Source: Litoditis marina (Eukaryota > Nematoda > Chromadorea > Rhabditida > Rhabditidae). Taken from it: 64,000 nt of DNA. Positions 46,899 to 58,665 of the stretch are shown piece by piece. The position numbers were made by a program, and so were the translations under genes. The number at the start of each line of letters is the position of its first letter. The stretch's first letter is position 1. The stretch is taken from assembly GCA_964036275.1 (NCBI GenBank), contig OZ038438.1, positions 3,726,978-3,790,977 on the forward strand. Reading direction: 5' to 3'. The notes below the pieces were generated by a model, which did no database searches, was not told the origin of the DNA, and saw only the letters and a program-made list of their open reading frames with translations.

Positions 46899-49518
46899 CT
46901 GACAACATTCCCTCTTGCAAGGCCGTTAGTATTTATCACAAAACTGAGAACATGTTTCCCGCAATCGCAAATTCACTTGTTGACCTCAAACTTGTTGTAT
47001 ATATTGTTCCGCTGTTCACTCGTGTGTCAATATCAATATGAGAAATTTATCAAATGAATATTAACTTATATGACCACCTGTTCTGACCACAAATAATCTA
47101 AAAAAAGTATTCGGACCCGAATGTGTTCAATTCGAGCAGTTACTTGATTTCGATACCCCATCCTTCATTACATTTGACTCCCCTCATCTTTTTCTCTCGA
47201 AACTACTGCGGGTGCAAGTGAACCTACCACGCTGGGGGAGTTAAAGTTAGGTGGCGGCGATTATACCTATGTCCCGATAGGTATTCCGAAACTGTACTTT
47301 TACGTGGAGAAACGGCGTTAAGATATGTGTACAAGGCGAATTCGATTCACTGCGTACAACTTTTGGAATACCAAATGTCAGTTTTTCCAGTTTTGACGGA
47401 TATCGAGCTATTTTATTCCTGTTGAGTTTTGAGTGGAAAACTAACAGCCTCGCAAATAACGACCGCATCACGATGAAAAAACAGAGAATGAACCGTTTCG
47501 TCCACTTAGAGCTACCTCTCCGTCTACGAAAAGTACACGAATTGAGTCTCCGTTTTCAAAAACCTATCTTGTTTTTCATTCAATTTGCTGTTTTAATGCA
47601 ATTTTACACAAAGTACAAGTGAACTTACTGCTTTTCTTGTGAGAAACGTCTATCGACGTCGCGTCACGCTAGTCTGGAGTTCGTCAACAAGTTTCAGATT
47701 CTTCTCGGTCTATTGAAGGTAGGTTAGTTCAAACACCTATTTCATCACACTAGTTTTTGATTGCAAGCTTTTTAATACCGTTTACTTCTGGTTTCCGCAC
47801 AGTTCCCGAACCGATTTCCGAGTAATTCCGCTAACCAATAGAATGCACACGCATAGACAATAGTTAGGATCAGGTTGTGATTTCTTTAATTTTTGGTACT
47901 TTTTGTATTTCCAATTTCTACTGAGTTTTCTACGGTCTGGTAACAAAATATTCAGTATGTTTTCGTAAATATCATGGGGAAAGTTTTTTTTTCCATTGTC
48001 TATGATTCCCTATCACGAAATTTGTCGAAAACTTTGATGAAGTTGAAGTTAGAGGTATAGAGACGCATTGGAAGGTTAGGATGTGGGGAAAATTGAAGTA
48101 TCGCCCCCCACTTTAGTTGAGTCCCCCCCCCCCGTAGCACTTCAACCCCCCACCCAAGCTAAAACCTGAAAATCTAGGAGAGGGGGGGGGGTCAAAAATC
48201 AACTTCGACATTTACTATGTACCCCCCACCTGGGTCGGCGGGGGGTAGAACTTCAATGATGGGGGGTCAAACTTCAACGAGTGGGGGGCTGAACTTCAAT
48301 ACCGGAAATGTTTAGTTTTTACCCCCCACCCTCAAACTTTTGTATTGCAAGTGATAAATTGAATTATCACCCCCCGGTGGGGGGGGTCAAACTACAATTC
48401 CCCAAACGCAATACAAATTCAGAAAGGTGGGGGGTAAAAAGTCAATGTTCCCAGGATGTGTACTGTAGCAGTCGCGTTAGGATTGATATCGACTAAGCAC
48501 TAAGTCAAATGTGAGGCAACATTGTGAGGCGCGAAGCACCTGTTACATTACTTCAAACATGAACATTTCTCTAGTAATGGAGAATTTGGAGCAGCATATG
48601 TCTCAGTGGCCCTAATTTTCCGTAACATTATACGTTCTACAAAATTTTCCGTGATGTAGTACGTTCTACAAAATAAGAGTTGTAGAACGTATAATACCTT
48701 TTTCATTAGTTTATTACGGTTTCGCTTGGATTGGGCATAACATTCTTAACGTACGAGAAGAGCGAATAAGAAGTGCAATACCATGAGCAGAAAACGTAGA
48801 TTGAAAGTTGGTTTACTACTTCACATGTGTAATCGAAATTTTAAAGCTGGAGTGATCGTACCAACACTGTAGGATAGACCGGTTTCATGGCATTAACAAC
48901 TTAAAAAAACGTTCAACGTAAAATTGGTGGAAAGTTTTTAAACCCGTCAGAAAGTACAACGCGGAGCAGGAGCTGATACATCTTTTCATTGACGCTCAGC
49001 TCAATCAGTTGCACTTTAATGATAAATTGAATCTACTAAATTGTGAAAATGATGCGTGATAGTTCCATGGCACCGGGTATAACAACAAAATATCGAAGCT
49101 TCCATCCAATCATCCGACTTCGATGAAATTCCCTAAAAATACATGACTTATCATGAGTTTAACTTAATAAATTTCTCATGAGATCATCTCAGAATTTGTT
49201 TGAAATGTCGCATCCTGACTCGAGCACTCTAGCTGAACCGATCACAATGTGTGACTGAAGAAAGAAGATACAGATCTTCGTTGTACTTCAACTCTTCTCG
49301 ATACATGATGAAAAATGTGGACACGGGACACATCGGATTAGGCACGCGCGGTATCGGCTGCGCTAACTAATGAACCTCTATGAAAATGTTGAATTTCATG
49401 TGGACAAATTGATATATTTCAACTTCTATCTAGAGAAACACTTGATGTTACTACCAAATAGTTAAGGAATCGGTTATAAAAGTTAATTCATTCGTGTGGC
49501 TAAATTCGTTTGCTTCAG
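46899..49518. other. Intergenic stretch with a G/C-strand-biased repeat block
   Basis: No supported gene. Open frames at 47247-47471 and 47422-47622 overlap on opposite strands without splice support. The block at 48105-48445 is described separately. An inverted pair of ACGTTCTACAAAAT motifs lies near 48640-48690. Confidence 0.5.
48105..48445. repeat. Irregular GGGGGGTCAAACTTCAA / inverse repeat block
   Basis: Runs of 6-9 G or C alternate with TCAAACTTCAA-like words on both strands (for example GATGGGGGGTCAAACTTCAA). It is a possible substrate for G-quadruplexes or strand slippage. Confidence 0.8.
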
Positions 49519-51504
49519 ATGTGCGTATTCAAGAAAAAAAAGGTGGCCCAGGACGCGCAAAAAGTAAGCTAGACACATGTACAACAGATACTGCAATTAT
49601 AGTATCGACCATTTTCATGAAAACTCTACAGTATGCAGTTTAGCATCTATGGATTGCATTCTAATGAAAACCACAAATGAATGAATATATTGCATTGTGT
49701 TGTTCATGTTGTGTCGATACACTACCGGATGCTGTACTTCTTTTCAAGAAGACATTTCATGCTAGTAAAACGTCTACACGTGAAAAACAATATCTGAGAA
49801 ACTCCAGTTAGGAAATGTCAGAACGATACCTTCTTTCCACATGCGGCAGTGAGAGTCATGATACGGACACTAATCAAAGCAATTTGTGGTTTATCTATTA
49901 AAGAAGGACGATTAACTGGTCCAATTCCAGCGCTTCCGCCCTTTAAACTGCAATACATTTTTCAATTGCAGTTTAAAGTACCGTTGACACGGGATTGGTC
50001 CACATAATCGTCCTACTTTAACTGAAAGAACTCTCAGACCTTTCCGCCATTAGCCCCAGATTTGAACAGGCCATTATCTTAACAAAGTGCCCGTTTAGTA
50101 TAGTCGTTTTTTCTCAAGTTACTGAACACATGGTGAAAATAGGCCGGTATTCACATTTAGTTGACCTTGTCTTTACAAGCACATTTTTTTTGTAAATATA
50201 TTTCAACGATTTAGATTAGACTTATTTGCAACCCTCTCATTTTCTACGCAAATATGATATTACTTTCAGAACGCGGACATGGAGGAGGAGGACACCTTGA
50301 GAGGTGTGCCCTCCCGCATGCCAGAATATGACGGGGAGGCGGTATGTACATCAGTCCCATTTATGATTCTAGAGTGGGTGACGATTAGGCTTGAACACTT
50401 TGGGCGGATGTCTCCTATAAAAAACTGTATGAGTAGTTTTGCTCCAAATTTGTCGAATCGTAATTTATCTATATATAGTATCTATGGGAGAAGTATAGAC
50501 TTTCAGTTGAAGTTCTCAATTGAGTTATGGATTGCAGCCTAATATGTTTTCGCTTAATCGTCACCCACTCGATTCCACGAGAACTTTTCGTTCTTCCCAA
50601 ACCAGCTAACTGTGCCGGACAAAAACCGTACCGATTCTTTCCAAACCAGTTTGTTGGGTAAATACGGATCGTTACACATACGACATGATACCGAAGCAAA
50701 CCCTAATAACCTAATAAACGTCACGCAGTCGATCAATTTCCGACTCAGTTACTTGAGTTGGTTCGGTTCCACCTTCGTTACTCTGCATTTGGTTTGGCTC
50801 AAAAACGAACCAACTGGTTCGGGAAGAATTTCTTCGATTTTGGTTCGACAAAAGTCGGTTCGGTATGGAATTCACCTTGTTCTCATGTTTCAATGAGGAG
50901 TAAGCGAATTTCGAATTTTAATTCATCTATTCCCTGAGCTGTCACTACAATGCGAAAAATTAATACAGGACGCTCCTAATGCTGGATGAAACTAACTATA
51001 CAAACAGTAGTGTGGGCAAATTCCACAAGGAACCGCAAACTTCGTTAACCCTGCCAGTTAACCGTTAACCATTTAACCATTTTTCTATTAACCCTCTAGT
51101 AACCCTTTTTCTAACGGTCTTTTAGGCAAAATTCGCGGTTACCAAGTGGTTAACAAAAGTGTTAACCATTTTTTCGGTTAACGGTTAACTGGCGCGGTTA
51201 ACAAAAAATGCGGTTAAAGAAGGACGATAATGTGGACCAATCTCGTGTCAACGGTCCTTTAAATTGCAATTGAAAAATGTATTGCAGTTTAAAGGACTAA
51301 ACCGTTGCGATTGGACCACATAATCGTCCTTCTTTAAACAAAGAATTCGCCAGTGGTGTGAGCTCAACCCTATTTGGAAATTATGGACCGAGCGTGTTCC
51401 ATTTTCAGGACCTGATCCGCCAGTGCCTGGAAAAGGAGGAGAAAGAGAGGGAGCGGAAGGCCATGTTCGGCCGCCGCGTCCCGAAGAAGAACAGAAAGAA
51501 GTGA
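49519..51504 (+). CDS. Small, highly charged protein of unknown function (70 residues)
   Basis: Three phase-0 exons: 49519-49563, 50270-50341, 51409-51504. The ATG directly follows an acceptor (TTTGCTTCAG), which fits spliced-leader trans-splicing. It starts MCVFKKKKVAQDAQK, has an acidic middle (DMEEEDTL, PEYDGEA), then a Lys/Arg/Glu-rich helical stretch (CLEKEEKERERKA), and ends with the basic MFGRRVPKKNRKK. There is no signal peptide or TM segment. The basic ends suggest nuclear or RNA-related location, but that is a guess. Both introns carry a TTAAAGAAGGACGAT MITE or sit beside one. Confidence 0.65.
49898..50021. mobile_element. ~125-bp MITE, TTAAAGAAGGACGAT family (copy 1)
   Basis: Left TTAAAGAAGGACGATTAACT and right ATAATCGTCCTACTTTAA form terminal inverted repeats. 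The interior holds a second palindrome (TTTAAACTGCAATAC and inverse). Copy 2 is at 51214-51338 in the same gene. Confidence 0.85.
51040..51213. repeat. GTTAACC/GGTTAAC motif cluster with inverted arms
   Basis: Many GTTAACC words on the left and GGTTAAC words on the right, around a TTTTTCTAACGG centre. It probably is another decayed MITE, and it directly abuts the next one. Confidence 0.65.
51214..51338. mobile_element. ~125-bp MITE, TTAAAGAAGGACGAT family (copy 2)
   Basis: Left TTAAAGAAGGACGATAATG, right ATAATCGTCCTTCTTTAA; interior TTTAAATTGCAATTG palindrome. Confidence 0.88.
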
Positions 51505-52438
51505 AAAAATGAAGGGTTAATTGGATCATGTATTTTGCTTGTCCGTAGAAATTGTTGGAGGGTGTGATATTCCATAGACTGAAACACATATTCTCTTGAA
51601 GGGCATTTCGGATTCGAAATAGAGTCATTGGTCAAAAGTATCGAAATAACTTTTCCACAATGAAATTTTGATAGAAATGGTTGAAAAAAAATACATCACA
51701 GGCCAGTTAATGGTTTTTTTCGAAAATAAGTTTACCAGGATCACAGCTAAGACAAGGTGCGAGATTTAATTACTTGCATACCGTTCTTCTATTTTTAGGA
51801 CCTAGAACGAATGAAAACGCGATTATCTGTTTCAAATTGTCTCAGATATGAACCTGGAACGCAGCAGTCGACCAACAGAAAGATATATATCAGTGGATTT
51901 TCCACTTCGTAGCATTTAATTTGGTTCAAGTTACAGAATGCACATTCAACAATCCCTTCACTAATCAGGCTACTCTTCAAATGTAGTCAAGTTGATATCT
52001 GCGGGTGACCAGTTATTTATATCCCTACAATTTTGTTGGAAATAGTCGATATCGAGTTCACATAGCCACGTGCGTTTTCACGTTTTAACATGTTATGAAC
52101 CTGCGTGACGTGGGGAGAACGTAGTGTACGCGATCACGCGTGTTAGCTGAGGGCAAACCACACTGGGACCTTGCACATTATGCCCGGGGTGTGTGTGAAC
52201 CGATCATCATTTGTTTAATTAATTATTCAATATATATGTATGTACAAGTTTATCTATCATTATCATGTGTCGGAATCATTGTGAGCTTGCAACCAAATGT
52301 CTCGTTTTTCCAATTGTTGTTTTTTCAACGAAATATCCAACTAACCTTCATACATGTAAATGATTAATGAACACTTGTTTGTGGTTTAATGCTTTCTTAT
52401 CAGGAGTCAATTTACTCGAAGGTCCCCTTCCACGGCTG
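51505..52438. other. Intergenic stretch upstream of the MIC13-like gene
   Basis: It should hold the MIC13-like promoter. I see no gene or repeat in it that I can support. Confidence 0.4.
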
Positions 52439-54412
52439 ATGGGTTTTCTGTGGAAAGTGTCGAAGTTAGTTACAGTTTGTGTGCGCCGTTGATATTAACG
52501 AACAGAGTTTATCGAGTTCCCAGGGTTTTTTATTAGTCCACACACGTCCCTTCAGTTTCCGCATCAATTCAGTTAATTTCTCTGATACTCCGGTATATCA
52601 TTTGAGTTGAACAGTTGTGAACTTTCGCAGACTAGTAAAGCCCCGCCCCATTTTGGAGTATGTGTGCCGGTTCGAGTAGCAAAACTAGTAATCGTTATTG
52701 ACACGAGTCCCGAAAATTTGTACTGAACCCGTTTTTGGAACCTCAACGGAACAAATATGATATTCTATAATTGAGTTGGTTGGAAACTGAGGATGTAGCG
52801 CGAAACTGAGGATGAAGCGCGATGCCCGCTTGCGGTAGTGTGCATTACATCCTTTTCCTGAATCGAGTTATAGTTGTTCAATTTTGGTGATAAATCGACT
52901 AACTAAACCATCTTCTTCTATCATCTTATAGGCTCGCTCTTCGTGTTGGAATAGTTGCCGGAGCCGTAAAACTTTCTATAGACAATGACATCTGGTCTTT
53001 AAATACGGTAAAGGTATGATTCTTGTTGTGGTCTTTATTTATTTTCATAGTTGTTTTTATTATTCGGCCGTATATTTTCGAAGTGGAAAGTCGGAAAGCC
53101 AGGAGGCAGGCTTTATACTTTCTACTGCAAAATCGACAAACATGTGTGATAAGGCACACATTTTTCGGACAACTGTTTTCAGCTATAGTAACACCATCAA
53201 TACTTTTTTATAGTTTTCAGCCTTAGTACTGTTCACTGCTTCTTTTTTCCTGAGAGAAAATCGAGGTCAGGACCAAATGTCTGTTTTGTTCTCTTAATCA
53301 TTTTTTGCAGGGATCTGACTTGTATGCAAAATTGAAGAAGTACATAGTACCTGGCACTATTGTATACGCTGAAAAGGTTAGTATGTTCCATTTTGTGAAT
53401 ACACTTATTTTAATCATTTACAGCTTCGGGTGAGATTAAGCCCTCCCCTCTTGTTTGCTTTCTCAGGGCAAGTAATAGTATGACTTTGCTTTTTTTTCTG
53501 CCAGTAGTTGTATCAAAGAAGTGAGACGTTACACTAGACGGTGTTCATCTATGGTTTGATATTCATTCGCCAGTCAAAGCGCCATTCTTCTGTGTGTAAA
53601 GTTTGTTTTGTTGCTGTTGTTTTCTCGCTCCACGGGTAGAGATTGCGGATTATCGGGTTTTAATTTAAACTGATCTCAAAACATCATGTTTTGCTCACAC
53701 CTAGCAGATTACTACAAGCATAGCAGAATGTATTAACGCGACATTGTATATAGCAGCGACGACCACTCTCAGTTGCTTCGTTTTTCCTCTAGATAGTTTT
53801 CTCACAGAAAATATTTGTAGCTTCCTTCGGTAGAAGACGTCCAGATGAAAGTTGGTGGTTGCTGGAATGATGGGGTAGAGAAGGTATGTTTTTATCTATT
53901 CTGTACGTTGATTTTTCGATTGCATGTATCACGACTTATACTAGTATTTATATTTTGCATTTATATCATCTGAGATTTTTTGACACGTTATTCACGTGTT
54001 TTTTTTATAATATCAGAGAAGTTCATGAATTAATAAACTTGTTTAATGGGGTTGACCCTCAATGTTTATCTATAGTCAACAGGTTCGATGATTGAACAAT
54101 AAACATTGATAAACCTTGAGATTAAATTTTCTCCCGAACTTCAGTTTAATACTGTCGGCTGTCGCCAACCATTTGATCAACAATAGACAATACAATCTGC
54201 TTGCATAGTTTTCGTTAGGTATTTGACTATTGAGCGCAAACAGTTAATAAATCTATTCTAAATCTTTTTCGTTCGTTATGCAAGTTTTGCTTCTGATAGT
54301 TTAGTTTTGTTTGCAAGTGTAATAGTTTCAGGTTTTCACCGGTGTCCAGAATGCTCCGTCAAGCTTTAATACCGTCGCCAACCATTTGATCAACAATAGA
54401 CAAGATGCTTAG
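52439..54412 (+). CDS. MICOS complex subunit MIC13/QIL1-like protein
   Basis: MIC13 bridges the MIC10 and MIC60 parts of the MICOS complex at mitochondrial crista junctions. Exons: 52439-52464, 52932-53007, 53311-53376, 53821-53883, 54332-54412; 312 nt, 103 residues. An N-terminal hydrophobic segment with glycines (LALRVGIVAGAVKLSIDND) is followed by IWSLN, a charged middle and the C-terminal WNDGVEKVFTGVQNAPSSF pattern, resembling the family's tryptophan-Asn-x-Gly-Val block. An acceptor (TTCTTATCAG, ending 52403) 35 nt before the ATG suggests trans-splicing. The exon-2 donor could instead lie 6 nt downstream, also in frame. Length is near that of animal MIC13. Assignment is by pattern, so fairly but not fully sure. 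Confidence 0.7.
54141..54235 (+). repeat. Partial duplicate of the MIC13-like terminal exon inside its last intron
   Basis: It contains GTCGCCAACCATTTGATCAA, CAATAGACAA and CATAGTTTTCGTTAGG, which recur in the same order in the true last exon and its 3' flank (54366-54436). It has lost the acceptor and the first part of the exon. Confidence 0.85.
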
Positions 54413-57400
54413 TTTTACATAGTTTTCGTTAGGGATTTGATTATTGACCTCTTTAAACATTTTCGCGAATACTGAGGGTTAACTGTGTGAACTAGGGTAA
54501 TGTTCGATCTGCTCAGAAATAAATTATATTGGTTACCTTCCGTTTTCTGTTATTCTAAAATCCCACATTTCGATGTTTTAGTTCTAACTGATCAAGAAAA
54601 ATGATAATAAGAAACGTACACTTTTGTGGTAGTCTGGTTATAGATGCAAAAAAAATTTATTCCGGTTAGCTTGTTGAATACCTACCTACCTGATGAATGA
54701 AATGAATTGTCTTTCTTAATGAGCCAGGGGTCAGGCAAGGACAATACGATTATCGGCCATCCATATAAAGCTAATTACGGAGCATACAGGTGCATGAGAG
54801 AAAAAAAGGCTGATCTGGTCATAAATGGTTTCCTGTATCCACAGTTCCGTTTGTTCTAAACAAATGTGTTTGTTGTCTTTACTAGTAGTAACAAATTACG
54901 GTCTTTTTTTCGTTATGACTAATCTACATAGCATATAATGTGTTTGTTTAGCTCATATACGCTTTTTACCAGTCAATATCGTTTCGCAAATTTTCCTTAT
55001 GCTTTTTTTTTCAAATTTTCTTATGCCGAAACCGCAAACTAGCCAGTTTACCGAAAGTTATCAAACAAGTTTGCGAACCTCACTCAAGTAGGTTACAGTT
55101 TAAGATAAGATTGACGTATCCTGTGTCTATACTACATTTACTACTGTTCTCGGCGTTCTACTGTTATACCTCCGCTACCCTATATCGCTCCTATCTAAGA
55201 GTGTGGTAGTAGGGATATGTTAGGCTCCGTAACCTACTGCACAAACAGTATGGTAGTGCCATTAGAATGGACTCATTGTTGGGCCGAGCGACTGACCGCT
55301 GCTCGGTACTAAAGTATGTATTTCCCTCCCAATCTCATTCACTCGAGTATACAAACGTCACACATCTCTAACTCTCCCCTCCTTCTTTTTCTCTTTCCTT
55401 CTTTCTTTGCATTCACATTAATCACGTTTTGAACTAGCTAGTCTGACTGTATTAAATCTTTCCGTGTTTCGCTGTATTTTGGAAGCATTCTGGCAAGACC
55501 CGTCAATATTCAGTGACCAATTATATCCGAACGGTTGAGAACAAATAATCAATGGTCTTGGTCATTTCTAGGGACAGCTGATCATATGCGTATTAACTGT
55601 TTGAACAGGTGAGCTAAGGTCATTTTTTATCGCGCAAAAACCAGGTGCGGGAGCAATCCATTGTAAAACTCATCAGATTCCCTCATCAACATTCTCCACT
55701 CAGCTTCTCAGGATTTTTCGTTTCCTCTAATGCTACAGCATCAGTTTGTTGGCGCGATATTTTGATGCGGGTCTTCTGAGGCGAGCGGCTTCTTCATAGT
55801 GAGAAAAATGACAACATGAAGATATCTCCACTAATCCACACTGATTTTTGATTTTCGTAGTTTAATCTTTGGGTGACGCACAGTGCACAAAAGTCGTACT
55901 TGTCAAGTTTTGCTGTGTATACATCAAACTACAACCCGGATATGATCGTTCCTGTCAACGCATTGGAAACTCATTCTTATGCGCTAGTGGTAATCGGGAC
56001 ATTTAGTCTACCCACATTTATACTCTATAATAATCTTAAGATCTTTTGGTTCGCTCTAATTTTGATGTACAGTTTTTGATCCACTGAGACAAATAGTGAA
56101 ATGATTTATAGTAGTTTTCCTCAGTTCAATCGTAATTTTTGTTTTCTGAAAACCTCAAATGGTTATTCGTCAAACTTACCGTATCATCGGGCAGTTCTCT
56201 CCGTCTTGTGATATTTCGTGAATGAGAAACGGTTGCGCCGTTCACAACCGTATATTAGAAGTAAATGGAGTAGTCACGTGAAGGGGTATAAACGAGGTGT
56301 GTGCACTGTTCCATTGCACGTTGCCGATCCGTTTCACGTGATCATGCATGTTACTAGCAGCATTTATGTATGGCAGTATAGAGTGTTCGCTCTCTCCAGA
56401 GCAAGCGCACGCGTTGCCCCTTCGCACCGTGTTTGTAGTTTGATCTTCTGCTATGACAAATCTCGTGACTTAGCCGTGGGAAGATCAGGTGCCAAGTCTT
56501 GCGGTAACGAACTCCGGACTAAGTACCCCCCTAAGTCCCAGATTCTGAAAACGAAACTTCTTTATCTTCCAGCAAATGAGGAGATAATATATGTATTTTT
56601 ATCTAATTTTCTCACTAGTTCTCATTTTTTAACTCAAATTTAAATTTTATCCACTTTAAAGTGCGCGCGGCATTGATTTTGCGAGCCAGGCCTGAGCCGG
56701 TAAGCCACGCCCCCTTATGTCCCCCTCTAACTACCCCAGGTTTTGTCTGAGTTACTCTCAGGTTGAAACACATAAATCATGGCATCGAGATTAAACTACA
56801 ATCAATATTTCTTTATTTTTTATTTATATACTGTGATTAGATCATCTCACGAGGTATCACGCACATGTTATAGTCATCGGAACCATGCACAAACTATCTC
56901 ACAGGTTCTGAGTGTCGGATTACTAAGCGGTCTGGTGTTCTCATCGGGCTTATGGCTGTGTGCACACTCGTCAAGTGGTTCAATGTTTTACCGTTCTGCT
57001 AATAGTCCTTCTCCGCTTACGGTGTTATATTGTGCGGGTATCGTTTTCATCGTCCGTATTTGGCGTCGAGTTGAGTAATAGGATCCCCCGATGTTTTGGT
57101 GCTGAACAAAGGAGGACCGCCGTCGGGGCCCAGCTGGATTGGCTATTTGGTATTGGTCTCAATTCATTCTCGGATACTGTTGGTAGTGGCGGTCGCTGTC
57201 AGAACTCATATTAGTTTCGCGCACCACTCAATCAGTACAGTAGTAGCTCATTGATGTCACTGATTGATGGCGCGAGCAATATGTTCTGGTGCGCAGTTCG
57301 AGCTTATTGTTATTGCAACTGGCTGCGTTCCTACATCTAGCTGAGCGCAAAATATGAGTATTCATCATGCATCTCATTCACTGGGACTCAATAATAATTG

Positions 57401-57632
57401 TAGTTTGCATGCGTTAGCGCCTCTGCTTCCCGATCTGTAAGTTAGAAGTATGTATACAGTCTGTGGCTTTGTTCATCAGAGTACGTACGCTGGAAAAGCC
57501 TGCCCAAAACTCCCATTCTGCGTTTCTCAATCACTACACTGTCACGTAAGACCAGTATTCCGGCGAGAAACGAGCCAGAGGGATTATGGTCTGGTCAGTG
57601 GCATTCATATGGTATCTGGGTAAACTAGAATT

Positions 57633-57742
57633 GAATTGAACAGTCATGTAACTTTAGCATTCTAATTAGATATCGTGCACTTCGTCATTTTACGTTTCTG
57701 ACTTCTGCTGTGTTTAACATGGTTTTACGTGACTGTGCCATC
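57633..57742. mobile_element. ~110-bp MITE, AATTGCACAGTCACGT family (copy 6)
   Basis: Left ATTGAACAGTCATGTAA, interior CTTCTGCTGTGTTTAACATG, right TTTTACGTGACTGTGCC. Confidence 0.75.
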
Positions 57743-57998
57743 CACTAACAGTATACATTCCGTTGGACTACATTTTGACTTCAACTCACTCCCTGCGATT
57801 TTGTATGGTGGATGAAATCAGCTCTCTTCAATAAGAACTGTTTCATTCTATTGTCGTCGCTGATAGTTCCTTTACTATCACTAATGAACCCAATGAGAGA
57901 TTGCGGTCAACGAAATTGTCGAAAAGGACCTTGTGTATGCTTACTTCATTACAGTAGAGCCACTGGCTTTGGTAGTGAACGCTCGAATTCATACTGAA

Positions 57999-58281
57999 AC
58001 TAGTAGATACTACAGCTGTCAGACAGATTCGTGTCACAATTAGCATAGCATGTCAACACCTTCATAATCCACTTCTCGTAATCCGTATGCATGCAGTTAT
58101 ATAATGTATACTCGGGCCCGCACTCTTCTGGTACTCGCCAATCCCACGCGGGCGGCAGATGCTGTGTGCAGGTGTATCCCGAAGTTTCTATTCCCGACTG
58201 CGTCTCACTAACCACGCAGCCTTCCTGGTCTTTTGTGATATGAAATTTGTTTGTACTCTCCCTCCAATTTGGTGTTCCTCG
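57999..58281 (-). CDS. Possible Cys-rich coding fragment, unrecognised
   Basis: A minus-strand frame stays open for more than 75 codons up to a TAG. It has about eight cysteines and a protein-like composition (GYTCTQHLPPAWDWRVPEE, CGPEYTLYNCMHTDYEKW, LTCYANCDTNLSDSC). It may be the last exon of a secreted protein or a decayed gene. No upstream exon, signal peptide or start could be fixed. A second minus-strand block just downstream (from 57998, NSSVHYQSQWLYCNE, then donor GTAAGC) could be related. Confidence 0.3.
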
Positions 58282-58665
58282 CCGAGTTTAGTTAGGACTG
58301 ACCATAATATTTGAACCCGCAAGTGATCATTTATTTTCTTAGAATAAAATCCAATAAGTGCTAATGGCGCTCGCATCTTGAAGGGGACGGAAAGGTGTCT
58401 ATATGAACATGAAATTAGTTTTCATAATCTTTTAAAAAACCATTACTGAAGTATGTTTTGTTCCTCCCCACCCTTAACGTAGTTGAAGTTGTATTGCCGC
58501 ACATATATCTAGTTAAATATCAATTTTAAAACTATTATACTCTGTTCTCTTGTGTTTTTCTTTCAATTCCAAGCACTTCCATACACTAATGGTAATATTG
58601 TTTATTCAAATTGTTCTTCAGTACACAATATACCCAAGTTCGACGGAGCTATCGAAGTTTTCCAA

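Larger units (their letters stand above)
54413..58665. other. Long stretch with no confirmed gene
   Basis: It holds a MITE at 57633-57742, a possible diverged copy of the same family near 56256-56345, and a Cys-rich minus-strand open frame at 57999-58281 described separately. Open frames on both strands at 55873-57214 show no splice or family support. Confidence 0.45.

Noticed and set aside
56218..56643. Plus-strand 141-codon frame
   Set aside because: It starts in a sequence resembling a diverged MITE, shows no domain or exon signals, and the opposite strand is also partly open.
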